From positions 94,776 to 158,775 of the forward strand of contig QHWB01000042.1 in assembly GCA_003222395.1 (NCBI GenBank): DNA of 64,000 bases. Direction: 5' to 3'. The DNA is from Acidobacteriota bacterium (GTDB lineage Bacteria; Acidobacteriota; Vicinamibacteria; Vicinamibacterales; CAVVIG01). A program made the translations under genes and the position numbers. The notes under the pieces were generated by a model. That model ran no database searches. It was not told where the DNA came from and was given only the letters and a program-made list of their open reading frames with translations. Shown piece after piece: positions 18,484 through 26,833 of the stretch (position 1 is the stretch's first letter; each line of letters starts with the position of its first letter).

Positions 18484-21400
18484 ATGACCTCTGCGCGGCG
18501 GATCTTCATCCTTCTCTATACGGCATCGGGCGCGGCGGCTCTCGTGTACGAGGTCGTCTGGACCCGCCTTCTCACGCTTCAACTCGGTCACACAGTGGCG
18601 GCGGCGAGCACGGTGCTTGCGGCGTTCATGGGCGGGCTCGCGCTCGGCGCATGGATCGCCGGTTCTTTCGACTCGCCTGTCGACTCGCGAGCGCGTGCGG
18701 CGGCGCCGTTGCGCGCGTACGCGACGCTCGAGATCGTCATCGCCGGTTCGGCGCTCCTGCTGCCGCTGGTGCTGCGCGCGTCGGTGCCGGCGCTCGCGTG
18801 GGCTTACGCCGACGGCACGGCGCCCGCACGGTTCGGTCTCGTGCGCGTCGCGATCAGCGTGGTCGTGCTCGGCGTTCCGGCTGCCGCGATGGGTGCGACG
18901 TTTCCAATCGCCGCCGAGTGGTTGACCGAAGCGGCTCGACTCTACGCCGCGAACACCGCTGGCGCCGCAATCGGCGCCGTTGCCGCCGGATTCTGGTTGA
19001 TTCCGGCGATCGGACTGCGCGCGACAACATGGGTAGGCGTAGCGCTGAACGGCGTCGCGGCGAGCGGCGCGTTCTGGTTGGCGACACGAACGCCAGCGAA
19101 CACGGAGACCGCAAAGACCGCCGAGAAGTTCTCTGTTGAAGACCGAACGAAGAATTCTCTGCGATCTCAGCGATCCCGGCGTTCAACTCGCGCGGCGAAG
19201 TCTTCAGGCCAATCGGCTCTCGAGGTGAAGGCTTCCCCGACAATCGCCTGGATCGCCGTCGCCGTCTCGGGCTTCGCCGCGCTCGTCTACGAAGTCGCGT
19301 GGACGCGGCTGCTCGCGCTCGTCATCGGTCCGACGACCTACGCGTTTGCGACGATGGCGGCGGCGTTCATCAGCGGCCTGGCGATCGGATCGGCGGCGGC
19401 GACGCGCATCGCGCGGCGCACCTCGAGGCCGGCCACGTGGCTCGCCGCGATGCTTCTCGTCAGCGCCGTGTCTGCCGTGGCGGCCGCGTGGTTCGCCGCC
19501 ACGCGGATGCCGCTCGTCATCGCGCAGCAGGTGGCCGATCCGAGCGTCGTCTTCAGCCGTCTCGTGGTGTCGCAGGCGGCGAGCGTCGCATTGCTCCTGC
19601 TGCCGATGACGGTCGCGCTCGGCGCGACGTTTCCCTTTGCGCTCGCCGCTGCATCGGGCCCTGTCTCGGCCGAAGCGTCGGTCGCCCGCATGACGTCGCG
19701 CGTGTACGCCGCGAATACCGTCGGCGCCATCACAGGAGCCCTCGCCGCCGGGTTTCTTCTCATTCCACGCATCGGATTGCGCGCCACCTTCGAAGCCGCT
19801 GCGCTCGCGGCCGCCATCACCGGAGGCGTTTGTCTCATCGTGACAATCCGTTCGAGAGAAACTTTTCGCTCGCGCTCCGGAGGCGCACGGCCGGCGGCCG
19901 CGAGCATCGCGGCGATCGCCGTCATTGTGGCGATGCCGGGATGGGACCGCGAGCTGCTTTCGAGCGGCGCGTATAAGTACGCGCCGTATCTCGGCGCCGG
20001 CGATCTCGACACGGTGCTTCGGGCAGGAGAGCTCGAGTACTACAAGGAGGGCGCGGCCGGAACCGTCAGCGTCCGCCGCCTCACGGGCACGCGCTCGATG
20101 GCGATCGACGGCAAGATCGACGCCTCCGACGCCGGCGACATGTTGACCCAGCGGCTGCTCGGCCTGTTGCCGGTGCTGATTCACGGCCGCGCACAGGAGG
20201 TGTGCGTCATCGGGCTCGGCAGCGGCGTCACGTCGGCGTCGGCTCTCGCGACCGGCACTGTTCAACACGAAGACGTCATCGAGATCTCGCCGGAGGTCGT
20301 CGAGGCGTCTAAGCTGTTCGACCGCGAGAACGGCGGCGTCCTTCGCCGGCCGGATGTGCGGCTCATCGTCGGCGACGGTCGATCGCATCTGCTGCTGACG
20401 CCGCGGCGGTACGACGTCATCGTCTCCGAGCCGTCGAATCCATGGATGGCAGGGGTCGCGACGCTCTTCACGCGGGAGTTTTTCGAAGCGGCGCGTGCGC
20501 GGTTGAAGCCGGACGGGCTTCTCTGCCAGTGGGCGCACACCTACGACATCAGCCCGGCCGATCTGCAATCGATCGTGCGGACGTTCGCGTCCGTCTTTCC
20601 CCAGGGCACGATGTGGCTGATTGGCGAGGGCGACCTGCTGCTCGTCGGCGCGCGCGACGGCGAGATCGCGCCTCGGCTCGCCGCGGTGGAGCACGGCTGC
20701 CGGAAAGGCGGCGCGTCCTCGTTGATGGCAACGCTCGGCGCCGCCGATGGGACGGCGGCGTTTACGATTCTCTCGCTTTACGCCGGCGGACCCCGAGAGC
20801 TCGCGCGATACGCAGACGACGCTCTCATCCAAACCGACGATCGCACCGCGCTGGAATACTCGGCGCCGGCGGCGATTTATGGACCGAGCGTCGCTGAAAA
20901 CGCCGTCGCGATTCGTGCGCTCCGCCCGGAGCTTCCGCCTCCGATCCGTGATGTGACGGCTCCCGCGAGCGACGCAAGCTGGACATCGCTCGGCGCGGTT
21001 CAGTTGAAGGCGGAAGCCTACTCCTTCGCGTACGACGCTTTTCAGCAGGCGCTGTCGCTCAATAGCCGCAATGCCGCGGCGCTGGCCGGCCTCTCGGACG
21101 CGGCCGCCGGCTCCCGCCGGCCGCAGAAAGCGCGCGAATGGTTGGAGGCGCTGGCCGCCAGGGAACCGGACAACGTCGCGGTACGCCTCGAGCTCTCGCG
21201 CGTGATGGCCGCCGCCGGCGATTTCCAGGGCGCCATCGAGGAATCGAGCGCCGCGCTGCGGCTTGCGCCACAGGATCCGCGCGTAGCGGAGCAGGCGGCG
21301 GCCGTTCTCGCCGATGCGGGCGACGGCGATCGCCTCGCGCCGCTGGCCGACGAGCTCGCGGCGCGCTTTCCGGATCGGCCCGATGCGCGCTACTACCGCG

Positions 21401-21744
21401 CGACTGCGCTTTTTCTCCGCGGTCGAACCGAAGACGCGGTGACGGTGTCGCGTCAGCTGGTCGACAGTCAGCCGGCCCACGCCCGCGCACAAAACCTGCT
21501 CGGCGCCGCATGCGCGACGCTCGGCCGAACCGACTGCGCCCGGGCGGCGTTCGAGGCGTCGATCCGCGCGAACCCGCGCGAAGCATCGACGTACACGAAT
21601 CTCGGCGCTCTGCTGCTCCAAACTGGCGATGCGCGATCGGCGGCGGAATCGTTCGCCGAAGCGCTCACAATTGATCCGCAGTCCGCATCGGCGCACAACG
21701 GGCTTGCGCGAGCGCGCGCGGCGCTCGGATCAAATCCACGATAG
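18484..21744 (+). CDS. Membrane-fused spermidine synthase-like protein with TPR tail
   Basis: A 1,086-residue three-part protein. Residues 1 to ~480 hold many transmembrane helices in two similar halves, each starting with a GAAALVYEVVWTRLL-like or GFAALVYEVAWTRLL-like signature typical of fused MFS/spermidine synthase proteins. Residues ~490-790 form a SAM-binding Rossmann domain (VCVIGLGSGVTSAS; DVIVSEPSNPWMAG). Residues ~830-1086 are TPR-like repeats. Aminopropyltransferases normally have GGGDG and a catalytic DAxD; here they read GLGSG and SEPSNPW, so polyamine synthesis is doubtful. An inter-half segment rich in Arg/Ser/Thr (19,100-19,220) looks like a low-complexity linker. Substrate unknown. 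Confidence 0.85.
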   Translation: MTSARRIFILLYTASGAAALVYEVVWTRLLTLQLGHTVAAASTVLAAFMGGLALGAWIAGSFDSPVDSRARAAAPLRAYATLEIVIAGSALLLPLVLRASVPALAWAYADGTAPARFGLVRVAISVVVLGVPAAAMGATFPIAAEWLTEAARLYAANTAGAAIGAVAAGFWLIPAIGLRATTWVGVALNGVAASGAFWLATRTPANTETAKTAEKFSVEDRTKNSLRSQRSRRSTRAAKSSGQSALEVKASPTIAWIAVAVSGFAALVYEVAWTRLLALVIGPTTYAFATMAAAFISGLAIGSAAATRIARRTSRPATWLAAMLLVSAVSAVAAAWFAATRMPLVIAQQVADPSVVFSRLVVSQAASVALLLLPMTVALGATFPFALAAASGPVSAEASVARMTSRVYAANTVGAITGALAAGFLLIPRIGLRATFEAAALAAAITGGVCLIVTIRSRETFRSRSGGARPAAASIAAIAVIVAMPGWDRELLSSGAYKYAPYLGAGDLDTVLRAGELEYYKEGAAGTVSVRRLTGTRSMAIDGKIDASDAGDMLTQRLLGLLPVLIHGRAQEVCVIGLGSGVTSASALATGTVQHEDVIEISPEVVEASKLFDRENGGVLRRPDVRLIVGDGRSHLLLTPRRYDVIVSEPSNPWMAGVATLFTREFFEAARARLKPDGLLCQWAHTYDISPADLQSIVRTFASVFPQGTMWLIGEGDLLLVGARDGEIAPRLAAVEHGCRKGGASSLMATLGAADGTAAFTILSLYAGGPRELARYADDALIQTDDRTALEYSAPAAIYGPSVAENAVAIRALRPELPPPIRDVTAPASDASWTSLGAVQLKAEAYSFAYDAFQQALSLNSRNAAALAGLSDAAAGSRRPQKAREWLEALAAREPDNVAVRLELSRVMAAAGDFQGAIEESSAALRLAPQDPRVAEQAAAVLADAGDGDRLAPLADELAARFPDRPDARYYRATALFLRGRTEDAVTVSRQLVDSQPAHARAQNLLGAACATLGRTDCARAAFEASIRANPREASTYTNLGALLLQTGDARSAAESFAEALTIDPQSASAHNGLARARAALGSNPR

Positions 21745-21879
21745 CGTTTTCACCTCCAAAGTTCCGTACAACTGCTCGGCGCCGCTTCAGCGTTTCACCC
21801 AAACTCGCGCCATCGAACTCTCGTTACCGTCGGGCACACATATTGCTGTCGTATTTAGGGCTTCCAGCGGGAGGACGTC
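21745..21879. other. Gap upstream of small lipoprotein gene
   Basis: No gene or clear terminator is seen between the spermidine-synthase-like gene and the small lipoprotein. A TATTTA near 21850 could be a -10 box and GGGAGG lies just before 21880. Confidence 0.3.
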
Positions 21880-22089
21880 ATGAGTCTCGTTCGGCTTCTC
21901 GGCTTCACTACTCTCGCCTGTGGCTGCGTGGTTGGCCGTTACCGCGAAGTGGCTACCAGCCGTGAAGTCTCGTACGTAGAGGAAAAGGGCAAATCCTGTG
22001 GAAGCCACGGGCATCGGCGAAACCACACCATCGCGGCCGAACGTCTGGCGACGGTAAGTCCTATCGCGTTGGCGACGAAGGCGTCCTGA
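21880..22089 (+). CDS. Putative small lipoprotein
   Basis: A 69-residue product starting at an ATG with GGGAGG 6 nt upstream. The N-terminus has a short hydrophobic stretch ending in a lipobox-like TTLAC-G, followed by VVGRYREVATSREVSYVEE and a Cys/His-rich segment KSCGSHGHRRNH. The strong ribosome site and coherent lipoprotein leader support a real gene, but it is short and the C-terminal third looks unstructured. Another frame past 22,020 also gives protein-like sequence, so a frameshift near there is possible. No function can be assigned. From 22,090 to 22,211 nothing further is recognised. Confidence 0.45.
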   Translation: MSLVRLLGFTTLACGCVVGRYREVATSREVSYVEEKGKSCGSHGHRRNHTIAAERLATVSPIALATKAS

Positions 22090-22211
22090 TTCGCGTGATG
22101 TGACCGTCCGGCCACACCGCCTGTGCTGTTTCGGTCCATAGCCGGTGGCGCCGTCGACTGGCGCAGCGTCATCCAACTACAGCCCGCGAGCTTCCGTACC
22201 GAAAACAAGAC

Positions 22212-23114
22212 GTGGCAATTTTGTTGAAGCCGTTCGACATTGTTCGGTCGGGCGTCGTCGACGCGCAGTTCTTTCACGCCGACTGCCTCGACGTCTTCCG
22301 CCAGCAGCCGGCCCGCAGCGTCGATGTTATCGTCACGTCGCCGCCTTACAACCTCGGCGTCCGCTATAACCAGTACGACGACTCGCTCTCGCCGGCGGAC
22401 TACCTCGAGTGGACGAGCACGTGGATCGCGGCGGCGGCGCGCGTCCTCCGGCCCGACGGCTCGCTGTTCCTGAACGTTGGCGCGAAACCGACCGATCCAT
22501 GGACCGCGCTCGACGTAGCTCAGGCGGCGCGGCCGCACCTTCAGCTCCAGAACATCATTCATTGGGTGAAGTCGATCTTCATTGACAAGGCGTCGCTCGC
22601 GGTCGGCCACTACAAGCCGATCAACAGCGATCGATTCCTGAACGACTGCCACGAATTCGTGTTCCACTTCTCGCCACAGGGAACGACCGGGCTCGATCGC
22701 CTGGCGCTTGGCGTGCCCTACCAGGATCAATCGAACGTTACGAGGTGGCGCGCGGCGGCCGACGGCCTCCGCTGTCGCGGCAACACCTGGTTCATTCCGT
22801 ACGAGACGATTCAGCGGCGTGATCGCGATCGACCGCACCCCGCGACATTTCCTTCTCAACTGCCTGAGCAGTGCCTGCGCCTTCACGGACTGAAACAAAT
22901 CGAGACCGCGATGGACCCGTTCACCGGTCTTGGCAGCACCGCGGTGGCATGCCTGCGGCTCGGCGTGAATTTCGTCGGCGCCGAAATCGATGAGACTTAT
23001 CTGAAGGAAGCTGTCGCGCGAGCGAAGAATGCCGTTGCGACGAAGGCGGTGAAAGCGAACCTCAGGGCAGGACGGGCGGGACAGGCAGGACGGCCCGCCC
23101 TTCCTGCGCTCTAG
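22212..23114 (+). CDS. Solitary DNA methyltransferase (amino-methyltransferase, beta-type motif order)
   Basis: A 300-residue DNA methyltransferase transferring a methyl group from SAM to an exocyclic amine. Catalytic motif IV TSPPYNLG (residues 42-49) comes first and the SAM-binding motif DPFTGLGSTAVA near residue 235 last, the beta-group order. The TSPPY form is common in N4-cytosine enzymes but also occurs in N6-adenine enzymes, so the methylated base is undecided. The start is GTG at 22212. No restriction endonuclease lies beside it. The last ~15 residues (GRAGQAGRPALPAL) are encoded by a GGACGGGCGGGACAGG-type repeat that also forms a hairpin and seems to have extended the gene. Confidence 0.88.
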   Translation: MAILLKPFDIVRSGVVDAQFFHADCLDVFRQQPARSVDVIVTSPPYNLGVRYNQYDDSLSPADYLEWTSTWIAAAARVLRPDGSLFLNVGAKPTDPWTALDVAQAARPHLQLQNIIHWVKSIFIDKASLAVGHYKPINSDRFLNDCHEFVFHFSPQGTTGLDRLALGVPYQDQSNVTRWRAAADGLRCRGNTWFIPYETIQRRDRDRPHPATFPSQLPEQCLRLHGLKQIETAMDPFTGLGSTAVACLRLGVNFVGAEIDETYLKEAVARAKNAVATKAVKANLRAGRAGQAGRPALPAL

Positions 23115-24476
23115 CTACTGCTTCTTCGAAGACACCGGCGCCGGCGGCGGCTTCAGCACGTACTCCTTACGCGACCACACCGACGCGCTCGGACGGTTCA
23201 CCTTGACGGTGATCTGACGGCGCCGCTTGGTCGGATCCGGATTCTTCGAGTAGTACCCCAGCACGTAATAGTCGCTCGTCTCCGCATCGATTCGCTTCAA
23301 CGCGCGGCTGAAGTCGTTCTGGTTGACGACCGCGATGCCGCCCGTTTCCTCGGCGATGACGCGCAGGCTGTCCTGCGACTTCCGGACGAACTCGTTCCAC
23401 TGCTGCGGGTCGACCTGGTCGTCGATATCGCCCATGCCGACGAGGCCTCGCGGGTCGATCGTGTACATCGTGACGTTGGCGCGGTTGGCGGTCCGCGTGA
23501 GCTCGCCGAGCTCGCGCGCGAGATCCGCGTCGGCGAACTCTTCGTTCTGCTTCTGCTGCGACGAGAACGGATCGGGCGTGCTGGCCGAGCCGTCCGAATT
23601 CTGCGCGTTGATTTGGTTCTGCGAGCGCGCGAACTCGTTCTGCGCGAACGGCGAGTTCGGATCCATCAGGCCGAGACGCGCGTCCTGGAACGGATTGAAA
23701 TCGTACCCGTCGCTCACGTAAACGAGCGCCTTGCGGCGGTTGTGCACCTTCTCGAGCTCGTTCAACACGTCGTTGACCGTCGAGAACGCGACGTGCGCCC
23801 GATAGCGTACTTCGCTCGGGCCCTCGGCGCCGGACGGCCCCTGAATGATGTCGCTCGGCTTCAGCTCGTTGCCGGTCATCTTCTTGATCGCTTCGTCGAG
23901 GCGGTTGCGGTCGTACGTCATGTCGATCGCGATCGACGAAGGGCCGCTCGAGACGATGCCGAACATGTCGCCGTCGTGGACGAGCTCTTTCGAGATTCTC
24001 TTGAACAGATCGCGGACACGTCCCGTGTTGTGGAACTGCAGATGAAGATCGTCGACGAAGAACAGGAAGATGCGCCCCGACACATCGTTCTTCGGCCGCG
24101 TCAGCGGCAGGATGATGCCCTCGGGCGGCGGCGGCGGCGGCGGCGCCAGCACGTTCGTCACGCGCCCGCCGGTCACGACCGTCATCGACGCGATGTCCTG
24201 CTTCACCCCGTCTTCGAAAACTTCGAAGTCTTCCTTCTTCAGGTCCGGGATGAAATTTCCTTTTTCGTCGCGAACGATCACGTCGTTCGTGACGAGGTCG
24301 ACCTGGACCTTGAAGGTCGGTTTCTCCTGGACCGCGCCGTCGGGACGCGCCGGGGCGGGCTGCTGCGCAGCCAGGCTCGCCCCCAGGATCAGGCACCCCA
24401 CTGCGCACAAACCGCGCAGTGGAGAGCCCGCGGCGATGAGTGCAATGGACCGGAAACCGTTCGTTTTCAACCTCAT
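23115..24476 (-). CDS. VWFA-related domain protein (acidobacterial type)
   Basis: A 453-residue protein starting at ATG 24476 with a signal peptide (RLKTNGFRSIALIAAG... to SLAAQ). The body matches the VWFA-related family typical of Acidobacteria: an opening beta strand VDLVTNDVIVRDEKG, a PDLKKEDFEVFEDG motif, then a von Willebrand A-like fold with FFVDDLHLQF and SDGYDFNPF. A proline run (APPPPPPP) follows the first domain. It is probably periplasmic or secreted and adhesive or scaffold-like; the ligand is unknown. A perfect TATAAT (minus strand, 24486-24491) lies 9 nt before the ATG, so the message may be nearly leaderless. It is convergent with the methyltransferase gene, with no gap between stops. 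Confidence 0.9.
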   Translation of the reverse strand: MRLKTNGFRSIALIAAGSPLRGLCAVGCLILGASLAAQQPAPARPDGAVQEKPTFKVQVDLVTNDVIVRDEKGNFIPDLKKEDFEVFEDGVKQDIASMTVVTGGRVTNVLAPPPPPPPEGIILPLTRPKNDVSGRIFLFFVDDLHLQFHNTGRVRDLFKRISKELVHDGDMFGIVSSGPSSIAIDMTYDRNRLDEAIKKMTGNELKPSDIIQGPSGAEGPSEVRYRAHVAFSTVNDVLNELEKVHNRRKALVYVSDGYDFNPFQDARLGLMDPNSPFAQNEFARSQNQINAQNSDGSASTPDPFSSQQKQNEEFADADLARELGELTRTANRANVTMYTIDPRGLVGMGDIDDQVDPQQWNEFVRKSQDSLRVIAEETGGIAVVNQNDFSRALKRIDAETSDYYVLGYYSKNPDPTKRRRQITVKVNRPSASVWSRKEYVLKPPPAPVSSKKQ

Positions 24477-24485
24477 ATCGCGAGG

Positions 24486-24491
24486 ATTATA
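24486..24491 (-). promoter_or_regulatory. TATAAT box 9 nt before VWFA gene
   Basis: The minus strand reads TATAAT, nine bases, ATG. The box overlaps the stop codon of the upstream VTT gene (24487-24489), so the promoter is built into the end of the neighbouring gene. Confidence 0.5.
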
Positions 24492-25050
24492 CATCGCGCA
24501 GCGCCCGCCGGGCCGCTCGCGCAACAAGAATGACAGCGGCCATCGTCGCGGCCAGGCCTCCAATGAGCAGCGCATAGTAAGACGTTTCGCGCGGCACCTG
24601 GGCCTGGCCCGCCACCGCCAGAGCAACGCCCGCCACTTTTCCGGCGTAGGCATACATGATCGCGCCGGGAATCATCCCGGCTGACGCCACGAGGAAATCG
24701 CGCAGCTTGATCGTGGTCAGTCCCAGCGCGTAATTCAGGAAATTGAACGGCACGATCGGCGACAGACGCAACAAGAAGACGATCGGCAGGCCGCGCGCGG
24801 TCACGGCGCGCTCGACGGCGCCGAGTCGGCCACCGATCGACAGCGCAGCGAGACGCCGCGCAACGAAATCGCGCGCACCGTAGCGCGCGACGAGGAATGC
24901 ACCGGTCGATCCGATCAGCGCGCCGATCAGCGCGTAGGCCGTGCCTCGCGCGACGCCGTACCACGCTCCAGCGACAATCGTCATCGCCGACGCGGGGATC
25001 AGAACGAGCACCGCGATGGCGTAGGAAACCACGAACGCGAACGGGTTCAC
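24487..25050 (-). CDS. VTT-domain (DedA/TVP38-like) inner-membrane protein
   Basis: A 187-residue membrane protein of the VTT/SNARE-associated family, members of which act as lipid scramblases or carriers for undecaprenyl or phospholipids. Visible signatures are VLIPASAMTIVAGAWYG, GSTGAFLVARYGARDF, FLLRLSPIVPFNFLNYALG and SAGMIPGAIMYAYAGK. The GTG at 25050 overlaps the stop of the upstream gene (GTGA), which implies translational coupling. A longer open frame upstream runs in the shadow of that gene and is rejected. Confidence 0.88.
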   Translation of the reverse strand: MNPFAFVVSYAIAVLVLIPASAMTIVAGAWYGVARGTAYALIGALIGSTGAFLVARYGARDFVARRLAALSIGGRLGAVERAVTARGLPIVFLLRLSPIVPFNFLNYALGLTTIKLRDFLVASAGMIPGAIMYAYAGKVAGVALAVAGQAQVPRETSYYALLIGGLAATMAAVILVARAARRALRDV

Positions 25051-25661
25051 TGATCTGATTCGGGGTCGGACGGTTCGACGCGTTCGTCGCGCTCGCGACG
25101 TTCGCCTGCGTTGTCGCCCTCGATCGAACCGGGGCGATCGCTGAGATCGTGAGGTTCGCTTCGTTCGCCGGACGGCGCGACTGGGACAGCGCCTTGCACA
25201 TCGCGCGACCGCCCGCGACGCCCGCGGCGGCGGCGCCTGCGTGCCTGTTCGTTCTGACCGTCGGCCACAGCCGGTGCAGCGCTCGTCGCGTTTTCCGGCG
25301 CTGCGTCGCTCGCCGCGATGGTGTCGTCGGGCGCGTCGGGGGCATCGCGATTTGCTTCGCGCTCGACGGCCGAATGCCGGGCCGCCTTCTCCGCACGCCG
25401 CCGTTCGCGCCACATCTCGACGTCGGGCGAGGGAACGGGTGTATCGAGAATTCTGCGCCAGTCGAACGTGACGCCCGGATTCTGCGCTTGCAGGCTGCGT
25501 CGCGCATCGTCGTCGAACGGCTCGCGCCCTACTCTGATGTTCGGGGGCGTGCGGAACCAGTAGAGCACGCGCGGGCGAGTCTTACCGCGGCGCGTTGTTG
25601 GTTCGACGAGGTAGAAATGTTCGTAGCCGCGTTTGTCGCGAGAGAATTTCAGAAAAGCCAC
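25047..25661 (-). CDS. Conserved hypothetical protein with basic and acidic tail
   Basis: A 204-residue protein. The first ~95 residues look folded (FLKFSRDKRGYEHFYLVEP; RVLYWFRTPPNIRVGREPF), with WFRTPP and DWRRIL as memorable segments. The rest is low-complexity: Ala/Asp-rich, then an RRRRRRGRRGRS stretch and a Glu/Arg/Asp-rich end. I recognise it only as a conserved protein without known function; the basic patch suggests nucleic-acid contact. Its stop overlaps the VTT gene start, and the next gene upstream ends 9 bp before it, so 25671, 25047 and 24487 read as one operon. Confidence 0.75.
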   Translation of the reverse strand: MAFLKFSRDKRGYEHFYLVEPTTRRGKTRPRVLYWFRTPPNIRVGREPFDDDARRSLQAQNPGVTFDWRRILDTPVPSPDVEMWRERRRAEKAARHSAVEREANRDAPDAPDDTIAASDAAPENATSAAPAVADGQNEQARRRRRRGRRGRSRDVQGAVPVAPSGERSEPHDLSDRPGSIEGDNAGERRERDERVEPSDPESDQ

Positions 25662-25670
25662 AAAACCAGC

Positions 25671-26300
25671 TCATTTGGATTTCCGTTTGACGGTCGGCTT
25701 GCCTTGCTTCGCCTTGGCGGCGCGCGGAACCGACTTGCGCTTCGGCGGCGCGGAGGCGCGAGAGGCCGCGGCGCGCGAACCGGACCGAGCTGTCGCCGTC
25801 CTCGGCTCTGCAACGTGCGGCGTCACAGGATGCGGCGCGGCTTTTACCCGCACCGGCGCCGGGGGCGCCTCCTTGTTGCGGAACACCATCGTGAAGCGCA
25901 CCTGGTCGCCCACTGCGTGGTAGCTCCAGATTTCGGATACATAGATGTGGTTATCCTCGCAAAGGCGCCGGGCGACGTCGACCATGCCGGCCGGGACGTA
26001 CAAGTGAAACGGCGCACGCGCTTTGGAGAAATGGGCCCATTCGGCAAGCGCTTCGAGATGATTCACCGATTCGCCGGTCTCGACCTCGATGACGCCCTGG
26101 AGCCTGTGCCCCCGATCCGGCGACAACAGCACGACATCTGGAAACATCGGGGCCGGGCCGGCGCCGCTGACGGGCGAGTTCTGTTCGGCCCCGGGATTGA
26201 TGCCAGCTTCGTACTTTCGGCGAAACTTGGCCTGTAACTGGCGAATTATGCGGTCATGCTCCAGCTGTTCGCGAACAGGCCGGACCAGAATCGGGCTCAC
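25671..26300 (-). CDS. Hypothetical protein, PD-(D/E)XK-like core with basic tail
   Basis: A 209-residue protein starting at GTG 26300, six bases after GGAGG. The central part reads FPDVVLLSP... QGVIEVETGES, spaced like the PD ... (D/E)xK core of nuclease-fold proteins, but the lysine position is Thr, so it may be an inactive member. The C-terminal third is a Lys/Arg/Ala/Pro-rich tail (PPKRKSVPRAAKAKQGK), typical of DNA- or RNA-binding extensions. It is the first gene of the 24487-26300 operon and is divergent from the response regulator at 26426. The fold assignment is an inference from motif spacing only. Confidence 0.65.
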   Translation of the reverse strand: MSPILVRPVREQLEHDRIIRQLQAKFRRKYEAGINPGAEQNSPVSGAGPAPMFPDVVLLSPDRGHRLQGVIEVETGESVNHLEALAEWAHFSKARAPFHLYVPAGMVDVARRLCEDNHIYVSEIWSYHAVGDQVRFTMVFRNKEAPPAPVRVKAAPHPVTPHVAEPRTATARSGSRAAASRASAPPKRKSVPRAAKAKQGKPTVKRKSK

Positions 26301-26413
26301 CGAGCGCCTCCAAGCGATTGGATAAGCACGAGAATGTAAACCCCAAAGTTTAGCATGAATTTGTCAAGCTCAGGAGTTACAACTGGGGCGGATTCCGTTG
26401 AGCCACGGTCGGT

Positions 26414-26419
26414 TACAAT
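26414..26419 (+). promoter_or_regulatory. -10-like TACAAT before leaderless response regulator
   Basis: TACAAT, six bases, GTG at 26426: the same spacing as at fdhE. No Shine-Dalgarno sequence is possible in this layout. Confidence 0.5.
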
Positions 26420-26425
26420 ACTTCG

Positions 26426-26833
26426 GTGCCTGGGCTTATTGCCAACCCGACGACGTCGAAGATCCTGATTGTCGATGACGATGAGGGCGTGACGCAGACG
26501 TTTGCGCGCATGTTGCGACTCGAAGGCTATCAGGTTCGCACGGCCATCAACGCTGAGCACGGTCTGCAGGAGGCCGAACAGTGCCATCCTGACGCCATCA
26601 TCCTCGATCTACGGATGCCGCTCGTAGATGGTCTTGGATTCCTGAGGCGGTTGCGCGCTCAAGACGATCAACGATCGACGCCAGTCGCAATCGTGACCGG
26701 CGATTATTTTCTCGATGACGCGGTGTCGAGCGAGCTGCGCGAGCTCGGCGCCGAGCTTCGCTTCAAGCCGCTGTGGCTCGAGGATCTCGTCGGCCTCGCC
26801 CGCAACCTGCTGAAGTCGAAGGTGATTCACTGA
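26426..26833 (+). CDS. Single-domain response regulator
   Basis: A 135-residue receiver domain with no output domain. The acidic pocket DDD (17-19), phospho-acceptor D61 in ILDLRMP, a switch Thr in IVTGD and a conserved Lys in RFKPLW are all present. It would receive phosphate from a histidine kinase not encoded nearby and signal through protein contacts. The GTG at 26426 follows TACAAT by 6 nt, implying a leaderless transcript. Its stop overlaps or abuts the start of hemE, so the two are probably co-transcribed; a regulatory link to heme synthesis is only contextual. Confidence 0.88.
   Translation: MPGLIANPTTSKILIVDDDEGVTQTFARMLRLEGYQVRTAINAEHGLQEAEQCHPDAIILDLRMPLVDGLGFLRRLRAQDDQRSTPVAIVTGDYFLDDAVSSELRELGAELRFKPLWLEDLVGLARNLLKSKVIH

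Noticed and set aside
19204..21696. 830-codon antisense frame
   Set aside because: Lies opposite the spermidine-synthase-like gene; no recognisable domain, and long antisense frames are common at this GC content.
21787..22176. 129-codon minus-strand frame
   Set aside because: Overlaps the small lipoprotein candidate, has no start context and no coherent motifs.
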